In this document: positions 12,071 through 23,745 of the stretch, in pieces
How the letters are laid out: every line of letters starts with the position of its first letter
How positions within the stretch are numbered: position 1 is the stretch's first letter
DNA from: Climacium dendroides
Taxonomy: Eukaryota; Streptophyta; Bryopsida; Hypnales; Climaciaceae
Assembly: GCA_950106755.1 (NCBI GenBank)
Contig: OX467090.1
Location: forward strand, 17,235,489-17,299,488
Length of the DNA stretch: 64,000 bases
Direction: 5' to 3'
Made by a program: the position numbers and the translations under genes
Notes under the pieces: generated by a model
Seen by the model: only the letters and a program-made list of their open reading frames with translations
The model's database searches: none
Told to the model about the DNA's origin: nothing

Positions 12071-15000
12071 ATTTACGAAGATGCTAACCCCTGCAGGCAG
12101 GCAAGTTGTATTCCTGTTGTGTGGGGGTAATTGTAAAAAGGACGACTCGTATTTGGAGCCGTGTTAATACCATGCTCTTCTTGACTCCCGTACCGCATCT
12201 GGGCCCTTTAATAGCAAATATCAATTCAAAACTTGGAATTTTTTACCATGCATAACAAGTAAAAAATTTCTATGTTTTCCACAAGTGCAAATTCACCTTG
12301 CATGGTTCACTTTGTGGGATGGGTTTAGTATCTCACTTCACTAATGGCTTTGTCAAGAAACTAAGTAATTCAAGGCCAAGGCCATCCTCAATGGATTTTA
12401 AAAATTTTCTATACAAATAGAATTCTACCTCTTGATTGCTTTGTAATTAGAATTTGAAATTTCTTTCACTCAAAGCACATGCAAATTCAAGTACATAAAA
12501 ATGCAAGAAACTAATAACGTTCATGATTTTTTAGTCTTGAAGCTCTCAATTTTCAAAGCTTCCACTTGTGAATTATCTTTTTGGAGGTACTTGCTTCCTC
12601 CAAGTTCTCAAAATTACTAGAATAATTTAGCGTACATCAAACTAAAATGTTATATTCATATTATTTTGGCATTGATAACTTCAATTTTTAACTTACAAAC
12701 GTCAATCTAGTCAAGACCCATTAAATTTGGTTTTAGTTGATGGATAAAGACTTGTGTGGGGACTTGTATGATGGACACCATTAGGAAAACATTTCATTTT
12801 TAAATGCTCAACCTCCAAATATTTGTGTGAATATGTATATTTTCATTTCTATATGTGAAAATTCTTAGTTCTTGTTGTTCTAGGTGTGTTCATTTTATAA
12901 AGTAGTCACAAAAAGCACTATTATAATTGCATCATACATCTCTAAGTGCATTCAATAAAAGAAGTTGAGGTAACTTTTCATTTTAGCCTTATGGCTCTTT
13001 TCAAAGGTGAATTTTCTCTTTCAAACTTTGAAAAGAACATCTCCAATTTCTATAAATTTGCACATAGGCATAGACAACAATTCACAATGCTAACCACACA
13101 AATTTATAAGTCAAAGCACTTTGTTATTGTTGTGAAGCTCAAATCAAACCAAAAGAAAAAAAACACCAAAGTATGAAACCTCCATACACTAAATAATGTG
13201 TATACACTCCAGAATTTGCAAAGTGTTTGGAATTCTGAATTGATGTCTTTCAAAAACACCAATCAGGTAAGTATTGATTAAGCGATACTTGTACTAAAGA
13301 ACATGACTCTTACGGACAAGAATTCCTTCGAGCAAGAAATAATGAAGAGATCATTGGAATTCCATTCACCCAGTACCTTAGAACATGCGATTTCGGTTGA
13401 ACTCTTTCTGAAAGAATTTTCTGAAAACAGCAACTCGTGGATGTGAATGCAAATTGTGCAAAATTTCAACAAACAACCCAACGAGACTGAAATTGATGAC
13501 TGGTATGCACAAAAATGACCACGGGTCTCCTCGCACTCCCAATGATAGCAGGGCAGCAAGGAAATTCAAACCCAAAGAAAGAACCCTAAATTAGGAAACC
13601 TGAATGCAAGTGCTAACTCTGAACACTCGGTGGACGCTGAATTCATCGTTCACGACAACATCATCAAGTGAAGTGAGCATTAACTAATTAACAGATCATT
13701 CTATTTCGATTCTCCCGGCAACCTCAGAACACGCAAGTGAGTTTTGAAGTAACTCGTTGATGCCAATCCAAACATTCAACAAACAATGCGACTTGGTGAT
13801 TGTGCAGGATCAAGATGGTTCTTTCGCACACATTCTAAATAAGCCCAGCGTGCACCATAAGTGCTCATTGCAGACTTAACGAAAGAGAGCAATATGGATC
13901 CTGTAGACCTAATTAAACCACGTGAGGAGTTCGAGTGTGCCCCGGGCAATTGGAGAGCCCGTACTAGTCCATCTTCACTCAGCAAATATCTCCAGTGCTC
14001 AGAACAACCACGTTTCTTGCTCTTCCCTGAGTAAATCTTCAAATCTTCATTTTTGCAATCTTTTATTTCCATCCTATGCCTAGATGAACTCATTTACAAC
14101 TTTGCACAGTAATTACAAGCATCAAGGGACCACGCCAGTTGCATTGTTGAAAAATAGACAAAAATTGCTTCTTCAACATACTTAAGCTTAAATGTACTTC
14201 ATTTGTTTCCTATAATATGCTCTTAGAACAAGCTCTTGTAGACATCCATAATCTAGATAGTGGATGCTGTCACTTTTAAGGGTAAAGTAAACGAGCTTTA
14301 ATGTGTTGGAGTGGGTGACATGTTTTGAGGTTGGATCAATTACTTGTTACCACCCTTTCGAAAAATTGCTACATTAACTTAATTTGAAGTCTTTTAGTAT
14401 GCAAAAGCAAAATGAATCTCATTAAATTATGTTGCCAACATATTGGTTGTAGAAGGAAAAGTAATACTTGGTTGAATTGTCAATTGTAGTGATATGTTTA
14501 AAAGGGGAGGTCAAAATAAATCATTTAGTGGATTTATGTATTAATTGTGCACTTTTCATCCCAAAATTTTTCATTGTTTATTGTACTGAGGTATGGGTTG
14601 TTATGCTTTTAAAAAACAAACTAGATTGATGTTTTCATAATTATTAATACAAGAAACCAAGATTTCATGTCCCTTACTAAACAAAATACAAACTAAGTAT
14701 TGAACATTAATGTCCAAAATGTTTTGCATGCACTATGCTAGAGGTGGTTAGATTGATATGAAATTGCAAATTTATTTTTGATAATCATAGCTATGATGAC
14801 CATTCCTACACATAATGCAAACACAAGTGACATACAATTGCAATGTTATCTTTTTTAATATTAGTTTTCAACACCTAATCTACACAATTTGATCATCAAA
14901 TTTGAGGTAGAATTCCATAAGGTGGCCAAGCTCTAAAAGTGTTTGCTAGTATAGAGGTATAAATTGCTTTCTTCAATGACCTAATTGCATTTTGTGTTTG

Positions 15001-15330
15001 TCTTTTCTTCAATTTTGCACCAAAAGATGGCAAGAATGTGCAAATTTGAAGGGATATAAATCAAAGAGGTTCAAGTGTACCAAGAACTAAAAAATCAACA
15101 TGGGCTTCTTTCTATGGCAAACAAATTAAAGTCAGATAAGACCATAGAAGTAACAACATTAGCTCTTGCCATTGCTATTTATTTAGTATGGATGGATGAG
15201 TTGAATGTACAATCCAACTCATCCACAATGACAATTAGTACAAAATGAACAAAGGATTCCAAGTTCAAAAATTTCTACACTAGCCAACTTAGCATGCCTT
15301 CTTAGAGACCTTCTTAGAATGAAGGTCTCA
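12071..15330. repeat. R block upstream of kinase A
   Basis: This mostly non-coding block is homologous to 38,400-41,100 (same strand), 50,600-53,240 (inverted) and 57,735-60,560 (inverted). Compared with the C copy it retains about 1.2 kb (roughly 12,650-13,910), which includes a less AT-rich island at 13,200-13,900. No protein family is recognised. Confidence 0.55.
13200..13900. other. Conserved less AT-rich island of unknown nature
   Basis: The island is shared with 51,985-52,450 on the opposite strand but missing from the R blocks at 38-41 and 58-60 kb. It contains an internal diverged duplication: words such as GTTTGTTGAA, a 'CACGAGTTGCTG'-like run and 'GCATGTTCTAAGG' occur twice at about 330-bp spacing on the minus strand. 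Frames of about 65-140 codons exist, but the two copies do not keep the same frame, so I do not call a gene. It could be a decayed exon or a non-coding transcript. Confidence 0.35.
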
Positions 15331-15929
15331 ACCCATCTCCAAGATGAATGCATTTACAACCTTGAACCCCACGCTTGGCCATGAATTCAAAATTCATTTC
15401 TTTTGCTTGAATCCTAGACGAAAGGTCATCATTGAACCCAACACCAACTCTTTGTATTATTTGTGGTTGTTTCTTCTTTGTTCAGCAGAGTCCACCCATT
15501 TCCGACTGTCATCTCATTCTCACAATTTAACTCCTCCATTTCTGATGGGCTTTGTTGTAGGTGCTAGCTCACTTACAAGATGGCCAACCAAGAGCAACAA
15601 GAATGTTTACGAGGTGTACATTGAAAGCATAAAATGATCGCAACTTGTACATTGAAAGCAACAACAATCACTTGCATTAGTTTTGAAATCAGCTTGTGGT
15701 TGGAAATTGGTTTGCTTGCAAATCTAGAATGGAAGAAATAGAATCTTTATGTAAAAATTTCATGATAATTTTGATTTCGAGAAAGAAATGTCAAAAATTA
15801 TGAATCCTTCTTCAATCTTCATCTCTACATTAGAATTTTTCTTCCCTCAACCTTCCCTACACTACAGATAGGCTGCATTATTTAAGTGGTTAAAAATTGG
15901 TTGTCACCCTAATACATCTATTATGTAAA
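15331..15929. repeat. Repeat block shared with 43.0-43.85 kb
   Basis: Words such as 'AAAATGATCGCAACTTGTAC', 'TTTCATGATAATTTTGA' and 'CTTAAGTGGTTGAAAAT' occur in the same order here and at 43,555-43,850. No gene is recognised. The right part ends like the ACGACC-type TIR seen at 40,347-40,723. Confidence 0.45.
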
Positions 15930-16048
15930 GGGAGAGGCCTGATGAGGAGGGCTTCTTTTAATAGGGCACTCGAGTAGGAGGGAAGGCGTAGCTCGACTGA
16001 CATCAAGGGCGCCCTATTACGAGAGGTTCGACGAAGAGGGCCTCTCCC
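15930..16048. mobile_element. 119-bp MITE with 8-bp target duplication (hAT-like)
   Basis: Perfect 10-bp inverted ends GGGAGAGGCC and GGCCTCTCCC are flanked on both sides by the direct repeat TATGTAAA (15,922-15,929 and 16,049-16,056). Internal inverted words around TAATAGGGC extend the symmetry. An 8-bp duplication is characteristic of hAT elements. The termini do not match the usual CAGGG start, so the superfamily call is tentative. Confidence 0.7.
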
Positions 16049-16158
16049 TATGTAAAGTCTAGTCAAGTGTCATGGTATCGAGCAAGTATATTAGGGTCCC
16101 TTCTGACAAGGCTAATCTTGTGAGGTTAGCCATGTGAGGTCAACCTTGTGAGGTGTCA

Positions 16159-16449
16159 CAGTACATTAAAATTGGTAAATAGTGTTGGCTACACTAATTG
16201 TCAACAATAACACTAATTGTGATTTGCAAGGTTAGTGTTAGACCATTATTTATCCATTTTAACACTATTTTAGCTCTATAGTAAAATTTAGTCATTTCAA
16301 CATTTCTACGAGAGTGCATTTAGTGTTAGATGGGAACAAAATATAGTACAAACACTATTTAAACATAAGTTGTAAAATAGTGTTGGGGGTAAAAAACAAG
16401 AAACAACACTAATTATCACCCAACACTATTTACCAATTTTAGTGTAGTG
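16159..16449. mobile_element. MITE with CACTA-like inverted ends
   Basis: The right end read inverted is CACTACACTAAAATTGG and the left end is CAGTACATTAAAATTGG. Both continue into a shared GTAAATAGTGTTGG. The interior is rich in 'TAGTGTT' and 'AACACTA' words. I could not identify a clean 3-bp target duplication (TCA against ATC), so the exact edges are uncertain by a few bases. Confidence 0.55.
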
Positions 16450-16838
16450 ATCTCACGGATGTGAGGGGCCCTAAAAATGTATTGTATATTAGTTGACAGG
16501 GTTTTACGCAATGGAAATTTACGCTGGGGTGGAGATTTTAAAGCCCATGGAGGGATTTCCTGCTCTCCTGGACATCCCACCTTCATTGCATGAAAATGGA
16601 GCTTAGCTTGGCATCTGAGGTGCACTGCAAAGGAGACATCACTGAATTGGAATAATGCATCAATGAAAGCAGACTGAGAGCCCAGACCTCCGATCTGGAC
16701 CGGGGGCCTCCATTGGGCTCTGGACCTCCGGATGGGACTCTGCTTTTGGGGAAATCGCTTCTACCATTTGTTTGCCAGCAACCAAGTTCTTGTAGGGACC
16801 CCTCTTTGAAAGACTGCCCCTCTTTTTTTAATTTAAAT

Positions 16839-16985
16839 ATGATTTTAAAATGGAAAATGATTTTAAAATGGAAAATGATTTTAAAATGGAAAATATTTTA
16901 AAAATTATTTAAAAATGGAAATTGTTTTTTAAAATGATTTTAAAATGATTTTAAAATGAAAAATAATTTTAAAATGAAAAATGAT
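16839..16985. repeat. 18-bp tandem repeat ATGATTTTAAAATGGAAA
   Basis: Three perfect 18-bp units occupy 16,839-16,892 and degenerate units continue to about 16,985. It opens the TE-rich interval just before the end of the MYB-like relic. Confidence 0.75.
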
Positions 16986-17176
16986 TTAGAAATTAGCCCT
17001 TGAGATTATTGAATACCATTGGGATTATTTGTTTTTAGAAATGAACTACTTATACAATCAAAGAAATCCATATTAGAATTTTTCAAAATTTGGATTTAGA
17101 GTTTTGTAAATAATAATTACATTATGTACAAAATCCTAGTCCACAACAAATATTTTTTTCACTCACGTGGAGGGCC

Positions 17177-18340
17177 TTATGCAAGAGATTGTCCAAGCAA
17201 TGCCATTGCATTTGCCATAAATTGAAGAGCCCCAACTAAAGCTTGAGAGTTTTCTAATCTTTGTTTCTCCAAGTCTCCAAGTTCCCTATGCCTTGCATCC
17301 TCCCTATCTACAAGCTCCCTATGCCTTGCATCCTCCCTATCTACAAGCTCTCTATGCCTTGCATCCTCCCTATCTTGAGTGAGTTATTGAGTTCTATCAA
17401 GACCTTCTAGAAGTTTTTCTCTATTTGAAACAAGTGCATCCCGTAGAGCCTTGAAGAGCGGGGCAAAGTCTTCCTTCTTTTAGCAGTACTTGAGGCTTCA
17501 AGAACATCATCTTCACTACCATCTCCACGGTCCAATGCATCATGTTCCCTTGGCTCTGATCTTAAACACATGATACATTATAATTTCATTAGAAAACTAT
17601 TATAGGAAAAGAGACTCCATTAATTGCAATTCAAAAATTGAAAAAAAGGCATTCCAAATAACATTTAAAGTAATTCGAAATGATTCATTATAATGGAATG
17701 AAAGTTCAAGTCCTAAAAAAAATTGATACAATACTATATATATATATACAAGAAGAAAAGGTTTAGGTCACATACCTGAAGGGTTGTTATTATACAACGT
17801 AGAGTCAATGGCATTCTCTGGTCGAATGTTACACGATGCTCCAAGCAACCACGAGGCTATATAGTCATATACCTCCTTTTTCATTATTGTTTTTGATTTG
17901 AATATTCTTTTCGCTTTGCCTTCAGGATAGAACCAAAAAGATGGTCTCCCACTAGGTATATTTTTTTCATAATCATATATCTTTTTGAAGTCAGCCCGTG
18001 TTTGCTCCCATTTGTTGCTACATTGATTGGGACTCCTACAGATACCTAACATATAACATCTATCTGACAAACTTTGTTACTTTTGAATTGCCGTCTGATG
18101 TACTAGATGTCAGTTTGTACTATGTGGCCTGCTTGTTTCAAACCATTGTTGGTACACTGCACACAAGACCAATACTTCATCAGTGGTCCATGGTCCTTGA
18201 GCAATATTATGACCAGGATCCACCCCTTGTACATCTCTTTCCTGTACATCCATGTCCTAGGATTGTGAATTCAAGTCAAGTCCTTGAAATCTCCCTCTAA
18301 TTGATCTAGTTGTAGGTGATTGCGATGAAAGAAGATCCAT
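17177..18340 (-). pseudogene. Harbinger MYB/SANT-like DNA-binding protein, decayed
   Basis: PIF/Harbinger transposons encode a MYB/SANT-like partner that helps the transposase enter the nucleus and bind ends. Here the minus strand from an ATG at 18,340 reads into a SANT-type helix (GPWTTDEVLVLCAVYQQW) and then SPNQCSNKWEQTRADFKKIYDYE. A CAG/GTATGT donor at 17,776 fits an acceptor before 17,555, restoring NNPSEPREHDALDRGDGSED. The C-terminal part has three 11-residue REDARHRELVD repeats (17,282-17,380), a likely coiled coil, and ends at TAA 17,177. It is dead: an early stop after LNSQS, another after HSTN, a frameshift near RRKTLP and a stop after DRTQ. It is head-to-head with the transposase relic at 19,158. 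Confidence 0.7.
17282..17380 (-). repeat. 33-bp tandem repeat coding an 11-residue coiled-coil repeat
   Basis: Three nearly identical 33-bp units start at 17,282, 17,315 and 17,348 inside the MYB-like relic. Translated on the minus strand each gives REDARHRELVD, with charged residues typical of a helical linker. Confidence 0.75.
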
Positions 18341-18440
18341 TGTTCTAAACCAAACTAGACAGGTAGATGAACAAATACTTAAAATATCTAGACACACAAC
18401 TGAAAACTAAAAATTCCTTAATTCAATAGGTAGCCAATAG

Positions 18441-18632
18441 TACTAGTAGAAAACGTAGGAATTTCAACAGAATTCTGTTGTTTTGGTCACGTTGTTTCAG
18501 TCATTGAACAACAAATTTCTGTTGAAATTAACAAATTTCTGTTAATTTCAACAGAAATTTGTTGTTCAATGACTGAAACAACGCGACCAAAACAACAGAA
18601 TTCTGTTGAAATTCTTGCATTTTTTACTAGTG
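18441..18632. mobile_element. Foldback CACTA-type MITE (hairpin 1)
   Basis: This 192-bp element is almost one long inverted repeat folding at about 18,537. Its ends are TACTAGTAGAAAA (first base mutated from C) and, inverted, CACTAGTAAAAAA, flanked by TAG at 18,438-18,440 and 18,633-18,635. A 3-bp duplication with CACTA-like ends assigns it to the En/Spm group. It lies between the two divergent Harbinger relic genes and shares the word CTGTTGTTTTGGTC with the hairpin at 20,705. Confidence 0.75.
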
Positions 18633-19157
18633 TAGCCTTGGTGCTCCTTTCACTATTTGTTTTATAGTGGACTGGAAAAATGTAGAGGAAGAGCTCAAAA
18701 GAAATAGAAATCTATAAATTAAATTAAAAAATAAAAGAATTTTAGAAAGAATTTTAGATTATTTTTATGACTTCTTAATTTGCTACATTTGCATTCACAT
18801 TGTGATAAGAAGCAATTCTACACATACTTTTTCTTTAAATGGATCTATTTCAAACTTGTAGAACAAAAAATATCAAAAGTAATACAATTGCAGGCTATAT
18901 TTAATACTCCTTCAGTAGAGATGTTGTATTGGCATTTAATAAATAGAAAATCCAGACATGCATTTTATTAATGGATGCATTTCAAATTTAGAAAGTCAAG
19001 GAACATTAAAAATAACCTACTTGAAGTAAAATTTGGTTTTCTATAAGACGAGTTGTGTACTACAGGTTTTTAATCTTTTCATGCTACATGTAATTGTTTT
19101 TTGGTACCATCACTTGTTTGTTGCTTTCATTGTTAGAACTACTAAGAGAACATTGCA

Positions 19158-20441
19158 ATGGATATTTCTAGGGCTAGATTAGTATATTTGTGGTCCACCT
19201 CAATTGTTCCGCTAGACATAGTTGTTTCACAAGAAACCAATGTTTTGTCTCTCCCAAGTAGTGTACGTAAATGGAGAAAAAAGAAGTCTTCCCCTCCTTT
19301 TAGTTTACCTCTATTCATTACATTACTTGCCTCCAGTGAAGAGGAAGACATTGTGTGTTTAATGATGGACTTAGATTTAAAACCCCAAGAGATATTTGGT
19401 AGTCAATGGGGATCATGGTATATAAAACCAAGGTCCTTGCATTGGTGGGAACTTTATCGTGATGAAGTAATGCAGAATGACCATGAAAGATTTCAGAAAA
19501 TGTTTAGAGTTTCTATAATGACATTCAATTACTTGTGTCAATTAGTAGGTAATGACATGCATTGCAATTCACCGCCATCATTTCATGGTATCCGAGGTCG
19601 CAAACTGGAGGTGGACAAACTAATTGCCATTTCATTGTAGAGTTTGGCTATCGGTGATTCTTTTTTGAGCATATCTGAATTGTTTGGAGTGTCTCCAGCA
19701 ATGGTTTCGAGATCTACAAAGAGGTTCATAACGGCAATGCTTAAATGGGCCAAGCATCACTTGCAATGGCATAGCTATGATGACTTGCAAATTGTGAAGA
19801 GGAAGTTTGAACATGTGTGGGGTATACCACAAGTTTGTGGCGCTATGGATTGCACCCACATAGAAGTTGATTTGCCAATGAATGCTAGATCTACGAACTT
19901 TTTCGATAAGGATCATGATTTCAATTATGTAGTTTAAGTGATAGTTGATTTTGAGATGCAATTCTTGGATGTGTTTGCTGCATTTCTAGGTGTGGCACAT
20001 GACCTCCGGGTTGTAAGGAATTCAGGATTTTATAAAGCAGTTGAAGATGGTGAATGTTTGAATGGAGAGAAGAGACGAATTGTAGGTACATGGATTCCTA
20101 AATTGATTGTAGTGGATGTTAATATACACAATCAGAGTAGATGTTGGTTCCTCTCCCAAGTAGAAATTTAAATGGTATCTATGAATCCTACAATTATAAA
20201 CATAGTAGTACCCGCATCATAGTTGAACCCTATTGAGACTTTGGTGCCCAAACTCATTTATGTCTGTTGTATATTACACAATATCCTTCTAAAGCATAAT
20301 GACAGCATCCATGAGGATATTCCCCTTCCTGGCCATGACGACAAAGGAAGACGTCAACAAATATCTAGGCAACTCATAACAGATGAAGCCAAGATCATAA
20401 GGGAATCAATCATTCAACACTTAGCAGTTGTTGAAGCTTGA
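19158..20441 (+). pseudogene. PIF/Harbinger DDE transposase, decayed
   Basis: One frame carries recognisable pieces of a Harbinger transposase interrupted by stops at 19,638, 19,935, 20,169 and 20,220. In order: an N-terminal part with a WW...FQKMFRVSIMTFNYLC segment, AIGDSFLSISELFGVSPAMVSRS (helix-turn-helix-like), CGAMDCTHIEVDLP with the first catalytic Asp at 19,848, VIVDFEMQFLDV with the second at 19,947, and the C-terminal LVPKLIYVCCILHNILL. The region that should carry the third acidic residue, between 20,070 and 20,245, is shortened and unrecognisable. It pairs with the MYB-like relic on the opposite strand. Element ends were not identified. Confidence 0.8.
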
Positions 20442-20704
20442 ACAAATAGACCATACTATGTGCCCCATAGAAAGGGTAGGTAGTTATGAATGCTCCAAAA
20501 CATATGTTATTTATGATTAGTGTGTAAGTTATTTGTTCTATTTTACTATTTATGTTGATCAATTTTATTTAAATAATAAAAAAATTCTTTCATTCTAAAG
20601 TTATGATTATATAATTTTGAAGTCAAACTTTAGGTTGTGTTAGAAAACCTTCATGATTTTATAATAGACTTTCCATGGTCAGTGAATAAGTAGTTAATTT
20701 CTTG

Positions 20705-20854
20705 CACTACTAGAAAATTTTATTTTTCTGTTGTTTTGGTCGCGTTGATCCGGTCAAAATCTGACAGAAATCTGTTGAAACCAATAGATTTCTGTCAGAT
20801 TTTGACCAGATCAACGCGACCAAAACAACAGAAATACGAATTTTTCTAGTAGTG
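20705..20854. mobile_element. Foldback CACTA-type MITE (hairpin 2)
   Basis: This 150-bp near-perfect hairpin has ends CACTACTAGAAAA and, inverted, CACTACTAGAAAAA, with TTG duplicated at 20,702-20,704 and 20,855-20,857. The arms share CTGTTGTTTTGGTCGCGTTG with hairpin 1, so they belong to one family with different centres. A transcript across it would fold into a long double-stranded stem. Confidence 0.8.
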
Positions 20855-20857
20855 TTG

Positions 20858-22568
20858 CACATTGTTTCTTTTTCAAGAATTCAAAATCATGAGTATTAAT
20901 TTCATCTTAACTAGTGTTCCTTGTCCTCTTATTCCAAAAACCAAAAACATGACTTTGCAATTCTTAATGTTGTAGGTAAACCTAAATCAAATATATTTAT
21001 TATGCATGAATCAGTGCATAGACTTTGTTGTGGTGTGAAAGGTTTTGTTCTTGATATGAAAAGAAGTAAAGAGTAAATTGAGTAAATTTATTTTTTATGA
21101 AGTGTCAAAGTAGCAATATCAAATATAATAGTGATGTTCAAAATTTCAAAATTCATGAAGCCTTCTTTTAGAAAACATTTCAATGGTGCATGCAAGACGG
21201 TTGGAAAAATCACAATCTTCTAATAGTAAAACCCAAATGCACACAAAAACAAAAACATATGATATGCACTAATTTCATTGCATTTTAATTTAAAAAGGCA
21301 TTTTTTTCCATTTTCTTAATGTTTTTTTCCATTTTCTTTTAATTACTAAAATGTGATTTCAGTATCAAAGACAAATTACAAAGTGTTTAGGAAGAACGAT
21401 GTTCAAAAATATGTCAAAACAAGTGACTGAAAAAATTAAAGAGGCACGGGAAGAAGGCTCAGGATTCGAGCCAAGTCGAGACACAAACTATGCTACTAGA
21501 TTCCCTCCAGCTAGTTAAATGAGCCAGTAAATCTGCCCCTCTTTTAGCTTCAGTAATTTAGTAGCTTGTCATTTTCCTTCAAAAAGGGCGTCCACCCTTG
21601 CCCTCCAGACCCTCCGCCCTCCAATTCCGATTTGTAAGGCCTCGAGTCTGGAGGCTTCGCTGGGTGTCCAGGGAGAATCGAAAACCTGATAGAACCCTCC
21701 CGGACCTCTAGGTTCTCAACCTCCGGGCCCTCAATGGAGCCTCGCTCTGACTTGGGAACTTCCTTTGTTTCTTGAGTTTCACTGTCCAGATGCTATTTGT
21801 TGTTTTCTATGAGGCTGGGAACATGGGCAACTGACTTGTTCATTCATGAAAATGCAAGCAGGCTGTGTTCTTGTTTTGTGGGGTACTCGTAAAAAGAAGG
21901 ACCCGTATTTGGAGCCATGGTAATTCCATGTTTTTCTTGCCTCCTGTAGCTCATTTGGGGCCTATAATAGTAAATTTCAGTTCAAAACCTACAAATTGTA
22001 CCATGCATGACAAGTAAAAAATTCCTATATTTTCTACAAGGGTAAATTCACCTTGCATGGTCCACTTTGTAGGATAGCTTTAGCATCCTACTTCAAGGAC
22101 GACTTTGTCACGAAACTGAGTAATTCAAGTGCAAGACCATCCTTAATGGATTCTAAAAAATTTCCATACAAATAAAACTGTACATGTTGATTGCTTTGTA
22201 ATTAGAACTTCAAATTTATTTCACTCGAAGGATAAGCACATTCAAATACATGAAAATACTAGAAACTAATGACTTTCATGATTCCATAGCCTTGTGGTTC
22301 TCAATTTTCAAAGCTTCCACTTGTGAATTATCTTTTTGGAGGTACTTGCTTCCTCATAGTTCTCAAAAGTACTAAAATAATTTAATATACTTTACACTAA
22401 ATTGTTATTTCCATATTATTTTGGCATTGATAGCTTCCTCCACATTGGAATTAGCAACAATTTAGTCCATTTTGTGGTATACTACTCCCAATACTCCTTT
22501 GCAACTTCCAATAATCCTTTGAACCCAAGTTGCAAAATCTTTTTTCTTTTTTCAACACTACTCACTCT
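20858..22568. repeat. Leader and R-block relic without a kinase
   Basis: From 20,858 to about 21,740 I see no gene, apart from a GC-richer patch at 21,430-21,740 with repeated 'CTCCAGACCCTCCG'-like words. From about 21,755 the sequence matches the outer end of the kinase leader and the start of the R block (38,310-38,960), in the same orientation as copies A-C. It then jumps to sequence matching 42,650-42,750. The kinase itself is absent. Confidence 0.5.
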
Positions 22569-22908
22569 TATATTTTGGTTGACATGGAATATGACTACAA
22601 TGAATCATATTTTTTGCTGATGTAGAATATGACTCTTGTGAGTCTTTTTTTTTACTGATGTGAAAAATGACTCTCTTGAGTCATATTTTTTATTAATGTG
22701 AAATATGACTTTTGTGAGTCATATTTATAGTTGATGTGGTAGTTCACATGAATGTGATTGGTAATTTATAACTAATTGCACTCATGTTTTTAAAAGTGCA
22801 AAGTCACCTTTTGACGTGCATAACTATGAACATTATATAACTACAAGAGACAATCATGCAAGAAAAAATATGACTTTTTTCAATGACATCTACTAGTCAT
22901 TAATATAA

Positions 22909-22911
<3 letters not shown>

Positions 22912-22957
<46 letters not shown>
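22912..22957. repeat. (AT)23 microsatellite
   Basis: This is an uninterrupted AT dinucleotide run of 46 bp inside the truncated CACTA element. Confidence 0.95.
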
Positions 22958-22959
<2 letters not shown>

Positions 22960-23559
22960 CAATGAAGCATTTAAACAAGCCAATAGAGTCTATTTTTCTT
23001 ACAATAATGTGAAGATAGTTCTAATAGGTTATGAGTAGCTTTCAACAACTTTGTTTCAACTTTTCATATCTGCAAAGAAATGGAAGGTTAATTTATAATG
23101 AATGAACAACAATACGAAATATATAATACAAGTTTAAAGTAGAAAAAATAACAATGATAATGAAATAAAAAAGAAGAAAAAATAAGTGTTAAGAAATAAT
23201 AACAAGTAAGAGTTAAGACGCAACAAGGAGCTACAACTAAGAGACAACAAGAAACAATAAGAAATGAGAGTTAAAATGCAACAACAAGAAAACTAAAAAC
23301 AAAAACTAAAAGTTAAGAAGAAGAAAGAGTTTTGATGCAACAAGAAGAAACAAAAAGTATGAGATAAAAAACAAGAAGAAATAGGAGTTAAAATGCAAGA
23401 AGAAGGAAGAATTTTGATGCAACAACAAGAAACAAGAAGCATGAACTAAAAAGCAAGAAGTAAACTATGAACTAAAAAGCAACAAAAGACAACAACTAAA
23501 AAACAACAAGAAATAAAAGGTAAGAAACAACACGAGCAAGGAAAAAGAGCCCAAAGAAA

Positions 23560-23745
23560 TGACAACTAGGGTTTCCAAAACCCTATAGAAGTGGTAGCTA
23601 GGGTTCTAAAATCCTAAAGAAGTGGTTGCTAGGGTATCTAAAATCCTAAAAAATTGGCGGTTGGGTTTTTCAAAATCCTAAAAAAGTGGCAGCTAGAGTT
23701 TCAAAATCTTAAAGAAATTGCAACTAGGGTTTCAACATCCTAAAA
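23560..23745. repeat. 31-34-bp minisatellite with AGGGTTT/CCTAAA cores
   Basis: Five loose units each carry a CTAGGGTT-type word followed by AAAATCCTAAA, giving each unit an internal inverted symmetry. A matching array lies at 28,205-28,360 in the complete CACTA element. Confidence 0.65.

Noticed and set aside
16680..21750. GC-rich patches with 'GACCTCCGG'-type words at both ends of the Harbinger region, considered as long terminal inverted repeats.
   Set aside because: The similarity is short, partly direct rather than inverted, and has no target duplication, so I do not use it to bound the element.
22912..22957. The AT run considered as a possible replication origin or matrix attachment site.
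   Set aside because: A pure dinucleotide microsatellite inside a transposon is not evidence for either function.
23560..23745. AGGGTTT words considered as interstitial plant telomere repeats.
   Set aside because: The words are isolated within 31-34-bp units and paired with inverted AAACCCT-like words. No perfect TTTAGGG tandem run exists.
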